From NCBI RefSeq assembly GCF_004358165.1, contig NZ_SMTG01000002.1:1054001-1118000 (forward strand): a stretch of 64,000 nucleotides of DNA, in the 5' to 3' direction. Every line of letters begins with the position of its first letter. Positions within the stretch are counted from its first letter, which is position 1. This stretch comes from Luteimonas terrae (lineage in GTDB: Bacteria; Pseudomonadota; Gammaproteobacteria; Xanthomonadales; Xanthomonadaceae). The notes under the pieces are model-generated. The model had not been told where the DNA came from. It searched no databases and saw only the letters and a program-made list of their open reading frames with translations. A program made the position numbers and the translations under genes. Positions 27,687-38,345 of the stretch are shown here, one piece after another.

Positions 27687-28123
27687 GGCAGCACCTCCCG
27701 GCGACGCAGCGTACCGCCGAGCGCGAACCACAGCGTCGCGCCGATCGACAGCACGCACAGCGCCGACCACACCAGCGCCTGCGGCATCTTCTGCCACGCG
27801 TCCATGGCATGGATCAGCGAGTTGAGGAACCCGAGCACGCAGGTCAGCGCCAGCAGGCCCACGTAGACGAAACGGGTGCCGGTGCGCGCGCTCGGCACGA
27901 ACAGCGACACCAGTGCCCAGATCAGCGCCGGCACCGCGAACACCATCGCGCCGGCGACCAGCCAGGACGCGAAATTCGTCCACTGGATCTCGTACGTGCG
28001 CGAATACGCGATGTCGGCGAGCAGGCCGCCGAGGAACAGCGGGAACGCACTGCTGACCAGCAGCAGATGCAGCGGATGGAGCGGCCGGTACGGCTGCGCC
28101 ACGAGGACGGGGGGTGTCTGCAT
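27683..28123 (-). CDS. DUF2231-type four-helix membrane protein
   Basis: 146-residue inner-membrane protein with four hydrophobic segments (about residues 18-38, 50-72, 82-102, 115-135). The opening PYRPLHPLHLLLVSSAFPLFLG resembles DUF2231 proteins, which begin with a His-Pro motif before the first helix; the quoted stretch is longer than the motif HPLHLLLVSSAFPL itself. In other bacteria such proteins accompany periplasmic dehydrogenases and may carry electrons or heme, but this is not demonstrated. It is translationally coupled to the sugar dehydrogenase. Confidence 0.75.
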   Translation of the reverse strand: MQTPPVLVAQPYRPLHPLHLLLVSSAFPLFLGGLLADIAYSRTYEIQWTNFASWLVAGAMVFAVPALIWALVSLFVPSARTGTRFVYVGLLALTCVLGFLNSLIHAMDAWQKMPQALVWSALCVLSIGATLWFALGGTLRRREVLP

Positions 28124-28347
28124 GAGTAGTCTCGGCTTCGGCGGGGCAAGGCCACGCGGCGGTCCGCGGGGCGTGCAGAGCAGACGGTCGTACATCGGAG
28201 CGCAAGAGACGGTGAACGTGCGCGGCGCCTCGCACCTTTGCCGACGTTCGCACGGTACCAACGGATGGATCGGACCTTGGAACTCCACCCACTAACGTCA
28301 CCCGTGCCCGCGTATAGGTGGGCGCTCGCCCGAATGGATGCGCTTTC

Positions 28348-29157
28348 ATGGCCGACGCCTCTCCCGCCCTCGCCTCGCCTGCGGAGATTGCCCGCGCGCT
28401 GTCCGACACCTGTGTCGAGAAAGCCACGCTGTCGTCGGGGAAGATGATCGCGCTGGGCGTGCTGGCCGGTGCCTACATCGGTTTCGGCAGCCTCGTTGCC
28501 GTGCTGATCGCCGCGGGCGCCGACGACCTGCCCCATGGTCTTGCACAGGCTGCGGCCGGTCTGGGCTTTGCAGTCGGCCTGATTCTCGTCGTTCTCGCCG
28601 GCGCCGAGCTGTTCACCGGCAACACGCTGATGACGCTGCCGCTGGCGCAACAACGCATTGGTGCGGCGCAGGTGCTGCGGGCGTGGTCGCTGGTCTGGCT
28701 GGCCAACTGCGTCGGCGCGCTGCTGCTGGTGCTGCTGGCGCTCGGCGCCGGCGTGCATCTCGCCGGGGACGGAGCGGTTGCGACTTCCGCCATCGATCTC
28801 GCCGCCGACAAGAGTGGCAAGCAGCCCGCCGCGATCGTGGCCAGCGGTGTACTCGCCAACGTGCTGGTGTGCCTGGCGGTCTGGATGGCGGCAGGCGCCA
28901 AGTCGGCCGTCGACAAGGCCGCCGTCATCGTGCCGCCGATCGCCGCGTTCGTCGCACTCGGTCTGGAACATTCGATCGCGAACATGTCGCTGCTGCCGCT
29001 GGGCCTGGTGGCCCAAGCGACAACCGGCGCCGAACTGCCGCACGGACTGTCATGGGGCGCCGCGGGCGCCAATCTGGCGTGGTCGACGCTCGGCAACCTC
29101 ATCGGCGGCGGCGGTCTGGGACTCGTGTACTGGATCACCTACGGGCGCGAACGCTGA
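28348..29157 (+). CDS. formate/nitrite transporter family protein
   Basis: 269-residue FNT-family pentameric channel subunit with six predicted membrane helices. Typical features are KMIALGVLAGAYIGFGSL in helix 1, GAELFTGNTLMTLPL (the FTGN signature), VLANVLVCLAVWMA (the NxxVCxAVW signature) and FVALGLEHSIANMSLLPLGL (EHSIANM). Transport of formate versus nitrite cannot be distinguished. ATG 28348 chosen; ATG 28318 would only add a non-conserved stretch. Divergent from the DUF2231 gene across 224 bases in which no strong promoter was recognised. Confidence 0.92.
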   Translation: MADASPALASPAEIARALSDTCVEKATLSSGKMIALGVLAGAYIGFGSLVAVLIAAGADDLPHGLAQAAAGLGFAVGLILVVLAGAELFTGNTLMTLPLAQQRIGAAQVLRAWSLVWLANCVGALLLVLLALGAGVHLAGDGAVATSAIDLAADKSGKQPAAIVASGVLANVLVCLAVWMAAGAKSAVDKAAVIVPPIAAFVALGLEHSIANMSLLPLGLVAQATTGAELPHGLSWGAAGANLAWSTLGNLIGGGGLGLVYWITYGRER

Positions 29158-29228
29158 CGATCTCCGCGCCTCGGCTCGCTGCCTTCCGACGCACGTCGAC
29201 GCATCACGCGTCTAAGCCGCTACCCGGC

Positions 29229-29516
29229 TCAGCGCGGCAGCGCCTCGTGCACCGCGGCCTCGTGCTCGGACGGCGACCAGTCCGCATCCATGAACCGCTT
29301 GGCCACGCCGACCGGTTCGCCGTCGGGACCCGGCTGCAGCTTCTCCCGGGCGCGTGCCACGTAGCCGGCGAGATCCTGCGTGGCCCAGCCTGCATCGCCC
29401 GGACGGATATCGGGATGGTCGTGCGAGAACTCCGCAGCCGCCGCGCGGCGGGCGATCGCTTCGCTGTCGTCTCCGCCCGTCGAATTCCGCGTCTGGTGCG
29501 CGCCGTCGTGTGCCAT
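29229..29516 (-). CDS. hypothetical 95-residue protein
   Basis: ATG 29516 is preceded by GGAAGG at 7 bases. The product is hydrophilic with a mixed-charge profile (SEAIARRAAAAEFSHDHPDI, LAGYVARAREKL, PSEHEAAVHEALPR) and no membrane segment. No family was recognised. Codon usage is like the neighbours, and it stands alone between the FNT channel gene and the histidine kinase gene. Confidence 0.6.
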   Translation of the reverse strand: MAHDGAHQTRNSTGGDDSEAIARRAAAAEFSHDHPDIRPGDAGWATQDLAGYVARAREKLQPGPDGEPVGVAKRFMDADWSPSEHEAAVHEALPR

Positions 29517-29746
29517 GCCTGTGCCTTCCGAAGTGATCGTCGCGGAAGTCTGCGACAACCCGGCATCCGCAGGGCGTGACGTGCGGGCCGGGATTCCATC
29601 CAGGGCTCGCGCGCGCTTCACGTGCCTGTCGCGATCGGCCTCCCAATGTGAGCGTCTCCGCGCGATGCCTGCGGTCGCCCCCACCCCGATCCACGCATCC
29701 GCAGCCTGCCCCGCGGTTCTCGCCGGGCGCTTTCGTGGAACTGTCG

Positions 29747-31147
29747 ATGCCACTTCCAACCGAATCGAACATCGCGACCATCCTCGCCGATTGGCGCGCG
29801 CGGCGCCCGGATCGCCCGATGCCGCAGGGCGAGACAACCGGCGCGCTGTCCGACCGCGATGCCGAAGCGCTGCTGCGCTTCGTCATGGCGCACGCCAACG
29901 CGCATGGCGCGCCAACCCAGCCCGCGCTGACGCAGGCGGCCATCGACGCGCCACTGGAGGCGGTGCTCGACGATCTCGCGCGGCTGCGTGCGAGCACGCT
30001 GGACGTTCTGCAAGGTCCGGGGCCGCGAGAGGACGCGGCGCCCCACGGGCTGATGCAGGCCTTCGACAGCGCCGCCGCCTGCGCGCGCGCGCACGAGGCC
30101 GCGCTCGCGCAGCGGATCCGCCGGCTCGAAACACGCCTGCGCGAAAGTGACGAGCGGTATCGCAGCATCGTCACGACCGCACTGGACTACGGCATCTTCT
30201 CGACCGATGCCGAGGGCATCATCCGCAGCTGGCCGTCCGGCGCGCACGCCGTGTTCGGCTGGACCGCCGAGGAGGCGATCGGCCAGCACGCCTCGATGAC
30301 CTTCACCCCCGAGGACTGCGCGGCCGGCGTGCCCGAGCAGGAAATGCGCATGGCGCACGAACAGGGCAGCGCGCCCGACGTGCGCTGGCATGCACGCAAG
30401 GACGGCGACCGGGTCTTCATCGAGGGCGTGATGCGTCCGATCCTGGGCGCCGCTGGCGAGACGGCCGGCTTTCTGAAGGTCGGCCGCGACGCGACCGAAC
30501 GCCGCCAGTGGGACGCGCGTCAGCAGGTGCTGCTCAAGGAACTGCAGCACCGTACGCGCAACATCATGGCGGTCGTGTCGGCGGTGTTCGAGAAAACCCG
30601 CCTCGGCAGCACCGATATCGATGACCTGTCGACGACGTATCGCAGCCGCCTCGGTGCGCTCGTGCGCGTGCAGGAACAACTCTCCCGTCTGCAGGAAAGC
30701 GACCGCGTGGATTTCGACGCCCTGCTGCGCAACGAACTCGCATCGATGGGCGCCGTGGATGCCGACGGCCACGGAGAACGCGTGGAGCTGCGCGGTCCGG
30801 CCGGCGTGCGCCTGCGCTCGGGCTCGCTGCAGACCTTCGCGCTCGCGCTGCACGAGCTGGCGACCAACGCTTCCAAGTACGGCGCGCTGGTCCAGCCGCA
30901 GGGACGGCTTGCCGTGCACTGGCGCCTCGTCGACGAAGAAGGCGTGCCCTGGCTGCACATCGACTGGCGCGAGAGCGGCATCGACATGGCGCGCGCCACC
31001 GACGCGCCGACCGGTGGTGGTTACGGTCGCGAACTGATCGAGCATGCCCTGCCCTACCAGCTCGGCGCACGCACGACGTATGCGCTGGAAGACGACGGCG
31101 TACATTGCACGATCGAGGTGCCGATTTCGGGCGCGCGGGCCGGGTGA
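29747..31147 (+). CDS. PAS-domain HWE-family sensor histidine kinase
   Basis: 466-residue soluble kinase. An alanine-rich helical N terminus (about 1-130, probably coiled coil near AQRIRRLETRLRESDERY) precedes a PAS domain (IVTTALDYGIFSTDAEGIIR to GFLKVGRDATERR). The HWE kinase domain has the phosphoacceptor LLKELQHRTRNIMAVVSAV, the N-box LHELATNASKYGAL, and the diagnostic W-x-E in HIDWRESG. No membrane segment, so the signal is cytosolic (redox, light or ligand via PAS). No response regulator gene is adjacent: an orphan kinase. Confidence 0.88.
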   Translation: MPLPTESNIATILADWRARRPDRPMPQGETTGALSDRDAEALLRFVMAHANAHGAPTQPALTQAAIDAPLEAVLDDLARLRASTLDVLQGPGPREDAAPHGLMQAFDSAAACARAHEAALAQRIRRLETRLRESDERYRSIVTTALDYGIFSTDAEGIIRSWPSGAHAVFGWTAEEAIGQHASMTFTPEDCAAGVPEQEMRMAHEQGSAPDVRWHARKDGDRVFIEGVMRPILGAAGETAGFLKVGRDATERRQWDARQQVLLKELQHRTRNIMAVVSAVFEKTRLGSTDIDDLSTTYRSRLGALVRVQEQLSRLQESDRVDFDALLRNELASMGAVDADGHGERVELRGPAGVRLRSGSLQTFALALHELATNASKYGALVQPQGRLAVHWRLVDEEGVPWLHIDWRESGIDMARATDAPTGGGYGRELIEHALPYQLGARTTYALEDDGVHCTIEVPISGARAG

Positions 31148-31236
31148 AAGGGGACGCGCGCCAGCCGGTACGGCGGCGTCGCCTTGACGCACGCGACAGC
31201 GCGTGACTCGACATCCGTCGCTCGCCCGGAAAGAAG

Positions 31237-31260
31237 AAAACCCCGCTTTCGCGGGGTTTT
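31237..31260. terminator. bidirectional rho-independent terminator
   Basis: Perfect stem AAAACCCCGC / GCGGGGTTTT with a TTTC loop; the T run extends two bases further on the plus strand, and the A run serves as a T run on the minus strand. It separates the convergent histidine kinase and purA genes. Confidence 0.92.
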
Positions 31261-31288
31261 TTCCATGCAGCCGTCGACCGGGGGTCGA

Positions 31289-32749
<1,461 letters not shown>

Positions 32750-32827
32750 TTATCCGGATATAGGGTGACGGGGGCCACCTCTTTGTGGGGATGGTTCAGG
32801 GGGCGCAGGAACACCTGCTCTCTTACT

Positions 32828-32943
32828 CGTCATCCCGGCGAAAGCCGGGATCCAGTGACTTCAGATGGGCGGAGTCTGACTCCTGCAGGCGTCAGAGCCC
32901 CAGAGGCAAAAGACGCTGGATCCCGGCCTTCGCCGGGATGACG
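32828..32943. repeat. paired inverted repeat, CGTCATCCCGGC family
   Basis: The arms 32828-32855 (starting CGTCATCCCGGCGAAAGCCG) and 32916-32943 are reverse complements over 28 bases with one mismatch, 60 bases apart. Each arm is also a small palindrome. The element occupies the gap between yjeT and the purA leader hairpin. Confidence 0.85.
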
Positions 32944-32962
32944 GGACCCGGGCCGTCGCCCC

Positions 32963-33151
32963 TCACCCACCCCGCACGAAATACAACGCCACCAGCCCCG
33001 CCACCAGCACCCCGGCGCCGATCCGGCGCAGGGTGGGCGTGGACATCGACAGCATCTGCTCGGCGTTGCGCTTCCAGAAAGCCGGTGCGGCGAAGAGGAT
33101 CAGGCCCTCGATCACGCACACCAGACTCAGGGCCGCCCACAGATCGGACAT
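32963..33151 (-). CDS. yjeT: DUF2065 (YjeT-like) membrane protein
   Basis: 62-residue protein with two hydrophobic helices (LWAALSLVCVIEGLILFAAP and RIGAGVLVAGLVALYFVR). The conserved IEGL and the P-x-x-W spacing (APAFWK) are as in DUF2065. Function unknown. It sits 13 bases downstream of hflC, as in many proteobacteria, suggesting a link to the HflKC-FtsH membrane complex. Confidence 0.88.
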   Translation of the reverse strand: MSDLWAALSLVCVIEGLILFAAPAFWKRNAEQMLSMSTPTLRRIGAGVLVAGLVALYFVRGG

Positions 33152-33164
33152 CGGGCGGCGCCGC

Positions 33165-34028
33165 TCAGCGGTCGCTGCGCATGTACTGCAGGAAGGGGTC
33201 GTTGCGCTCGAGCACGATCACGCTGTCGCCCTTGTCGAACGCGGCGCGATACGCCTCAAGGCTGCGCTGGAAGGCGTAGAACGCCGGATCGCGGTTCGCC
33301 GCATCGCCGTAGATGCGCGCCGCTTCCGCGTCGCCTTCACCGCGTAGGGTCTGCGCATCGCGCTCGGCCTCGGCGAGGATCACCACCTGCTCGCGGTCGG
33401 CCTGGCCGCGGATCGCGCGGGCGCGTTCCTCACCCTCGGCACGCAGGCGCGTGGCCACTTCCTGGCGCTCGGCACGCATGCGGTTGTAGACCTGCTGGAT
33501 CACCTGGCTGTCGGTCGGCAGATCGATCTGCTTGAGACGGATGTCGATGATGCGCATGCCCAGCGACTTGGCCGCCTCGTTGATGCCCGGCAGCTGGCGC
33601 TCGACGAACTCGGCGCGGTTGCCCGAGACCAGTTCGGTCAGCGTGCTGGCGTTGATCTCGTTGCGCAGCGAGTTCTTGATGATCGGCTCGAGACGCAGGT
33701 TGGCATCGCTCTCGTTGCCCGACGTGGCGCGGTAGAACGCGGCGACGTCGCTGATGGCGACGATGGCCACGAAGTCCACGCTGACGTCCTTGCGCTCGGA
33801 GGTCAGCGAGCGCTCGGGCGAGAACGCGCTGGCGTTGAAGCGGCGGTCGAAGATGCGCGCCGACTCGATCAGCGGAATCTTGAAATGCAGGCCCGGACCG
33901 ATGTCGGTACGCGCCACGCGGCCGAGGTTGAGCACCATGCCCACCTGGCCCTCGCGGACCACGTACACCGAGCCCATCAGGCCCAGCAGGACAACGATCA
34001 ACAGCGGAATGACGAAATTGAGTCTCAT
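33165..34028 (-). CDS. hflC: HflC, modulator of FtsH protease
   Basis: 287-residue SPFH/prohibitin-family membrane protein. One N-terminal membrane anchor (IPLLIVVLLGLMGSVYVV) precedes a band-7 domain (GPGLHFKIPLIESARIFDRR) and a helical region (MRAERQEVATRLRAEGEERA). With HflK it forms the large periplasmic cage around FtsH and restrains its proteolysis. It overlaps the hflK stop by ATGA. ftsH itself lies at 41.6-43.5 kb in this window. Confidence 0.95.
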   Translation of the reverse strand: MRLNFVIPLLIVVLLGLMGSVYVVREGQVGMVLNLGRVARTDIGPGLHFKIPLIESARIFDRRFNASAFSPERSLTSERKDVSVDFVAIVAISDVAAFYRATSGNESDANLRLEPIIKNSLRNEINASTLTELVSGNRAEFVERQLPGINEAAKSLGMRIIDIRLKQIDLPTDSQVIQQVYNRMRAERQEVATRLRAEGEERARAIRGQADREQVVILAEAERDAQTLRGEGDAEAARIYGDAANRDPAFYAFQRSLEAYRAAFDKGDSVIVLERNDPFLQYMRSDR

Positions 34029-35212
34029 CGGGTCGCTCCCTCACGCGGCGGCCGCGGCAGGTTGCGCGCGGCCGGGGCCGGCGCGGCATTGCTGGTGGTG
34101 CCGCGCGTGGCCTCGACGGCCGGCGACAGCACTTCGGGCGGAATCACCGACGGCGCGGACTGCGCACCGCCTTGCCCCGCCATCGGCACGTAGATCAGCT
34201 GGCGGCCATCGCCACCGACGACGACGCGGTTCTCGGCCAGCACGCTCTGCACGGTTTCGAGCCACAGACGCTTGCGGGTCACGTCCTGCGCGCCGGCGTA
34301 GGCGTCGACCAGCAGCGAGAAGCGGGTCGCGTCACCGGTGGCGCGGGCGATTTCGGCGGTCTTGTAACCTTCGGCCTGCGAGCGGATGCGCTCCGACTCG
34401 CCGCGTGCTTCGGGCACGATCTTCGCCGCGTAGGCGCCGGCCTCCTTGACCAGCTGCTCGTTCATCTGCTGCGCGCTGTTGACCTCGTCGAACGCGGCCT
34501 TGACCTCTTCGGGCGGGCGCGCGTCCTGCAGGTTCAGTTCGTTGACGAACAGGCCGGTGCGGTAGCTGTCGAGCGAAGCCTGCAGCGAGGTCTGCGCGGC
34601 GGTCGAGATCGGACCACGCGCATTGAGCGCGGCGTCCAGATTCACCCGGCCGATCTGCTCGCGCACGGCGCTGAGCGCGGTCTGCTCGAGCATCTCGCGG
34701 GCGTTGCGGGTGCCGAACAGATACTGCGTGGCATCGCCGACGCGGTACTGGACGTTGAACGAGACGACGACGATGTTTTCGTCGCGGGTCAGCACCGGCA
34801 CGGTGTTGCTGTACGACTGCACGGTGGTCGCGTCGACCTTGGTCACACGCTCGATCGGCCACGGCAGCTTGAGGTTCGGGCCGGGCTGCATCACGCGGGC
34901 GACCTGGCCGAAGCGCAGCACCACGCCGCGCTGGGTTTCACCCACCAGCACGAAGCAGTTAAGCAGCAGGACGACGATCAGGACCGGGACGATCCAGCGC
35001 AGCGGATTGCCGCCGCCGAACCCACCACCGAACAGACCGCGGAACTGGTCGAGAATGCGGTCGAAGCCGCCACCGCCGTTGCCGCGTCCCCCACGTCCAC
35101 CACCACCGCCGGTGCGGCGCGGCGGCCATGGATTGCGTTCGCCCTGATCCCCGCCGCTCTTGCGGTCCGGTGAATCGTTGTCCTTGTTGTTGCCGGGAAT
35201 GTTCCAGGCCAT
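34025..35212 (-). CDS. hflK: HflK, modulator of FtsH protease
   Basis: 395 residues. A Gly/Arg-rich cytoplasmic N terminus of about 70 residues (GGGGGRGGRGNGGGG) precedes one transmembrane helix (IVPVLIVVLLLNCFVLV). A SPFH/band-7 domain (QPGPNLKLPWPIERVTKVD) and a coiled-coil region follow, ending in a Pro/Ala-rich tail. Partner of HflC. ATG 35212 gives the normal start MAWNIPGNNKD; hflX stops 192 bases upstream, which leaves room for a separate promoter. Confidence 0.94.
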   Translation of the reverse strand: MAWNIPGNNKDNDSPDRKSGGDQGERNPWPPRRTGGGGGRGGRGNGGGGFDRILDQFRGLFGGGFGGGNPLRWIVPVLIVVLLLNCFVLVGETQRGVVLRFGQVARVMQPGPNLKLPWPIERVTKVDATTVQSYSNTVPVLTRDENIVVVSFNVQYRVGDATQYLFGTRNAREMLEQTALSAVREQIGRVNLDAALNARGPISTAAQTSLQASLDSYRTGLFVNELNLQDARPPEEVKAAFDEVNSAQQMNEQLVKEAGAYAAKIVPEARGESERIRSQAEGYKTAEIARATGDATRFSLLVDAYAGAQDVTRKRLWLETVQSVLAENRVVVGGDGRQLIYVPMAGQGGAQSAPSVIPPEVLSPAVEATRGTTSNAAPAPAARNLPRPPREGATR

Positions 35213-35375
35213 GCCTGCTCCAGTTCTGGGCGCGCAGCCTGCGTCGGCGGCGGCGCGGGGGTCGCATAGTCTAACCGGCTGGCGCCCTCCACAGGCCACG
35301 CACGCCGAAGGTCATGCCGGGGTTTTCGCTGGTGCGCGCGGCCCGGCGCCACATCGACCGGTGCCGCCAGCGCGT

Positions 35376-35396
35376 GGTGCGACGTTCGGTCGCACC
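35376..35396 (-). terminator. hairpin after hflX
   Basis: Perfect 8-bp stem GGTGCGAC / GTCGCACC with a GTTCG loop, starting 9 bases after the hflX stop codon on the minus strand. No T tract, so it may only be a partial terminator or an mRNA-stabilising end. Confidence 0.45.
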
Positions 35397-35404
35397 TGCA
35401 CGCA

Positions 35405-36727
35405 TCACCAGATGGTGTCGTCCTCGTCCGTAGGCAAGAGCGGACGCAACGGTCCGCCATCGGGCTGCGACGCCAGACGCGCGGCGTCGGCATGGGCGAG
35501 GTCGACCTGCAGCAGCCAGCCGGCCTCGTCGATGGTTTCCTCGCGCACCCCTTCGAGCGCATGCAGGCGCGCATGCAGACGGCCGGACTCGGGCGGCAGG
35601 CGCACTTCGCCGGTCACCCGACGAATGCCAAGCCGGCGTGCCAGCGCCTGCGACAGCAGATCCAGACCAAGGCCGTCGCGCGCCGAGATCCACACGCTCT
35701 CGCGCACGGCGTCGTCGGCGAGCGCGTTCGGGTCCTGGTCGTAGCGCGGCGTGGCGCCTTCGATCCGATCGATCTTGTTGAACACCAGCAACTGCGGCAG
35801 ATCGCCCGCGCCGATCTCCGACAGCACCGCGTCGACTTGGGCGATGCGCTCGTTCCGCAGCGGATCGGCGGCATCGATGATGTGCAGCAGCAGGTCGGCC
35901 TCGCGCGCTTCGGACAAAGTCGAGCGGAACGCGGCGACGAGTTCGTGCGGCAGGTCGCGCACGAAACCGACGGTGTCGGCCAACACGATGCTGCCGCCCG
36001 ACAGGTCGACACGGCGCACGGTGGGATCGAGCGTGGCGAACAGCTGGTCGGCCGCGTAGGCATCGGCGCCGGTCAGCGTGTTGAACAGTGTCGACTTGCC
36101 GGCGTTGGTGTAGCCGACCAGCGCCACGCGCGGCAGCTCGCTGCGCACGCGCGCGCGGCGCATCTGCGTGCGCTGCACTTCCACCTTGTCGAGGCGCGCC
36201 TGCAGCTGCTCAAGCCGCTTCTGCAACAGGCGACGGTCGGTTTCGAGCTGGGTCTCACCCGGGCCACGCAGGCCGATCGAGCCGCCACGCTGGCGCTCCA
36301 GGTGGGTCCAGCCGCGCACCAGGCGCGTGGCCATGTGGCGCAACTGCGCGAGTTCCACCTGCAGCTTGCCTTCGTGGCTGCGGGCGCGCTGGGCGAAGAT
36401 GTCGAGGATCAGGCCGGTGCGGTCGACGACGCGGCGCTCAAGGAACTTCTCGAGATTGCGTTCCTGACCCGGCGTGAGCCGGTGGTTGACCAGCACCAGA
36501 TCGGCGCCGGTGGCATCGGCCGCGGTCTTGATCTCGTCGAGCTTGCCGCTGCCGAACAGCGTGGCGGCATTGGGCTTGTCGATGCGCGCCGGGACGACCG
36601 CCGCGACGCGCGCACCGGCCGAGCGGGCGAGTTCCGAAAATTCCTCCAGCGCGCCTTCGTCGGCCGGGCCGTGCGCATGCGGCTGGATCAGCAGCGCGTT
36701 TTCACCCTTGCGGGAGCGTTCGAACAA
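35405..36727 (-). CDS. hflX: ribosome-associated GTPase HflX
   Basis: 440 residues. HflX splits stalled or stressed 70S ribosomes. The N-terminal HflX domain has FGSGKLDEI and LTPGQERNLEKFL, then the glycine-rich linker QRGGSIGLRGPGETQLETDR. The GTPase domain carries G1 VGYTNAGKSTLFN, G3 ADTVGFVRDLP and G4 FNKIDRI. It follows hfq by 18 bases, as in E. coli. Confidence 0.96.
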   Translation of the reverse strand: MFERSRKGENALLIQPHAHGPADEGALEEFSELARSAGARVAAVVPARIDKPNAATLFGSGKLDEIKTAADATGADLVLVNHRLTPGQERNLEKFLERRVVDRTGLILDIFAQRARSHEGKLQVELAQLRHMATRLVRGWTHLERQRGGSIGLRGPGETQLETDRRLLQKRLEQLQARLDKVEVQRTQMRRARVRSELPRVALVGYTNAGKSTLFNTLTGADAYAADQLFATLDPTVRRVDLSGGSIVLADTVGFVRDLPHELVAAFRSTLSEAREADLLLHIIDAADPLRNERIAQVDAVLSEIGAGDLPQLLVFNKIDRIEGATPRYDQDPNALADDAVRESVWISARDGLGLDLLSQALARRLGIRRVTGEVRLPPESGRLHARLHALEGVREETIDEAGWLLQVDLAHADAARLASQPDGGPLRPLLPTDEDDTIW

Positions 36728-36745
36728 AGCGGGTCACACCTCGGG

Positions 36746-37027
36746 TCAGTCGTTCGTTTCGGCGGCCTCGTCGCCTTCCTCGCCTTCGGACGACTGGACG
36801 AATCCGCCGCCCGGCGCGACGCGGACATTGCGGGCCGGCACCACGGTCGAGATCGCGTGCTTGTAGACCATCTGGCTCACGGTGTTGCGCAGCAACACCA
36901 CGAACTGGTCGAACGATTCGATCGTGCCCTGCAGTTTGATGCCGTTGACGAGGTAAATCGAGACGGGCACGCGCTCGCGGCGCAGTGCGTTCAGGAAAGG
37001 ATCCTGCAAGGATTGCCCCTTGGACAT
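36746..37027 (-). CDS. hfq: RNA chaperone Hfq
   Basis: 93-residue Sm-like hexameric protein that pairs small RNAs with mRNAs. Sm1 and Sm2 motifs are canonical: [40 protein letters not shown] and [12 protein letters not shown]. The C-terminal tail is short and acidic ([15 protein letters not shown]), as in the related xanthomonad proteins. It lies between miaA and hflX; the 196-base gap after miaA probably carries an hfq promoter. Confidence 0.97.
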   Translation of the reverse strand: MSKGQSLQDPFLNALRRERVPVSIYLVNGIKLQGTIESFDQFVVLLRNTVSQMVYKHAISTVVPARNVRVAPGGGFVQSSEGEEGDEAAETND

Positions 37028-37223
37028 GGTGTTTCCCCAGCGTGGTTGTTGTTCTGATGACCTGTTGGCCGGGCCGTCGCCCGCTCCCCGGACGACGACC
37101 GGCCGATGTTACACGGCCGGGACGCCAACGGTGCGGCATCGGCACGCCGGATCGCTGTGCCGGATCGGTGATTCGTGATGGCCGTGGCGGGATGCCTTCG
37201 GGCGGCCGGACGACGGGCGCGAG

Positions 37224-38195
37224 TCAGGCGCGGGGATCGCCTGCGCCAAGAAATCCGGCCACCGTCGTGTCCAGTGCATCGCGCTGCGTCGCCGGATCGA
37301 ACCACGTCGCCCCGCTGCGCCCGCGGAGCCACGTGAATTGGCGCTTGGCCAGTTGCCGGGTCGCGGCGATCGCGCGCTCGCGAAACGCCGTTTCGGTGCC
37401 CTGCCCGTCGAGGAATTCCCAGGCCTGGCGATATCCGACCGCGCGGATCGCCGGCAGGTCCAGCGGCGCCGGATGCGCCTGCAGCTGCGGCAATGCGCGC
37501 AGGTCCTGCACCTCGTCGAGAAAACCCGCGGCCAGCATCGCGTCGAAACGCGCGGCAATCCGTGCGTGCAGCGTCGCGCGTTCCGGGGGCGCGATCGCCA
37601 GCGACAGCACCTGCGCGGGAAACGGGGGCGACGTGCTCGGTCGCTTCTGCCATTCGCTGATCGGCGTGCCGGTCAGCCGGTGGACTTCGAGCGCACGCTG
37701 GATGCGCTGCGGATCGCCGGGTTGGATGCGAGCCGCAGCCTCGGGATCGATCTGCGCGAGTTGGGCGTGCAGCGCAGGCCAGCCGCGTTCGGCGGCTTCG
37801 GCGGTGATCGCCGCACGGGTGTCGGCGTCGGCCTCGGGCATCGGCGACAGCCCGTCGAGCAGCGCCGCGAAATACATGCCGGTGCCGCCTGCAAGGATCG
37901 GCACGCGGCCGCGCGACAGGATGTCGTCGACGGCGGCACGGGCATCGTGGGCGAACTCGGCCGCCGAATAGGTCTGCCACGGATCGCGCAGGTCGAGCAT
38001 GTGATGCGGCGCGCGCGCGCGTTCCGCGGCGTCGGGCTTGGCCGCGCCGATGTCGAGGCCGCGATAGACCAGCGCCGAATCGACGCTGATGATTTCGCCG
38101 CCAAAGCGCTCGGCCCAATCGAGCGCGAGCGCGGTTTTGCCCGAGGCCGTGGGGCCCATGAGGGCGATGGCGCGAGAGCGTTCCGCCTCAATCAT
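37224..38195 (-). CDS. miaA: tRNA dimethylallyltransferase
   Basis: 323 residues. MiaA adds the isopentenyl group to A37 of tRNAs that read UNN codons. The P-loop [37 protein letters not shown] and [15 protein letters not shown] are all diagnostic, as is [13 protein letters not shown] near the C terminus. It is the first gene of the miaA-hfq-hflXKC series. Confidence 0.96.
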   Translation of the reverse strand: MIEAERSRAIALMGPTASGKTALALDWAERFGGEIISVDSALVYRGLDIGAAKPDAAERARAPHHMLDLRDPWQTYSAAEFAHDARAAVDDILSRGRVPILAGGTGMYFAALLDGLSPMPEADADTRAAITAEAAERGWPALHAQLAQIDPEAAARIQPGDPQRIQRALEVHRLTGTPISEWQKRPSTSPPFPAQVLSLAIAPPERATLHARIAARFDAMLAAGFLDEVQDLRALPQLQAHPAPLDLPAIRAVGYRQAWEFLDGQGTETAFRERAIAATRQLAKRQFTWLRGRSGATWFDPATQRDALDTTVAGFLGAGDPRA

Positions 38196-38223
38196 GCCCG
38201 CGCTCGCGGAGCGTCCCGACGCC

Positions 38224-38314
38224 CGTCATCCCGGCGCACGCCGGGATCCGGTGTCTTTGCCGGAGATCGTGAACAGCGGAAAGTCGCTGGATCCCGAGGT
38301 ACCCCGGGATGACG
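38224..38314. repeat. paired inverted repeat, CGTCATCCCGGC family
   Basis: The left arm 38224-38251 (CGTCATCCCGGCGCACGCCG...) faces the right arm 38287-38314 (CTGGATCCCGAGGTACCCCG...). They are imperfect reverse complements 35 bases apart. The element fills the gap between putP and miaA. Confidence 0.8.
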
Positions 38315-38345
38315 ACAAGGACATCGCCGGCAGGGCTGCCCATCC

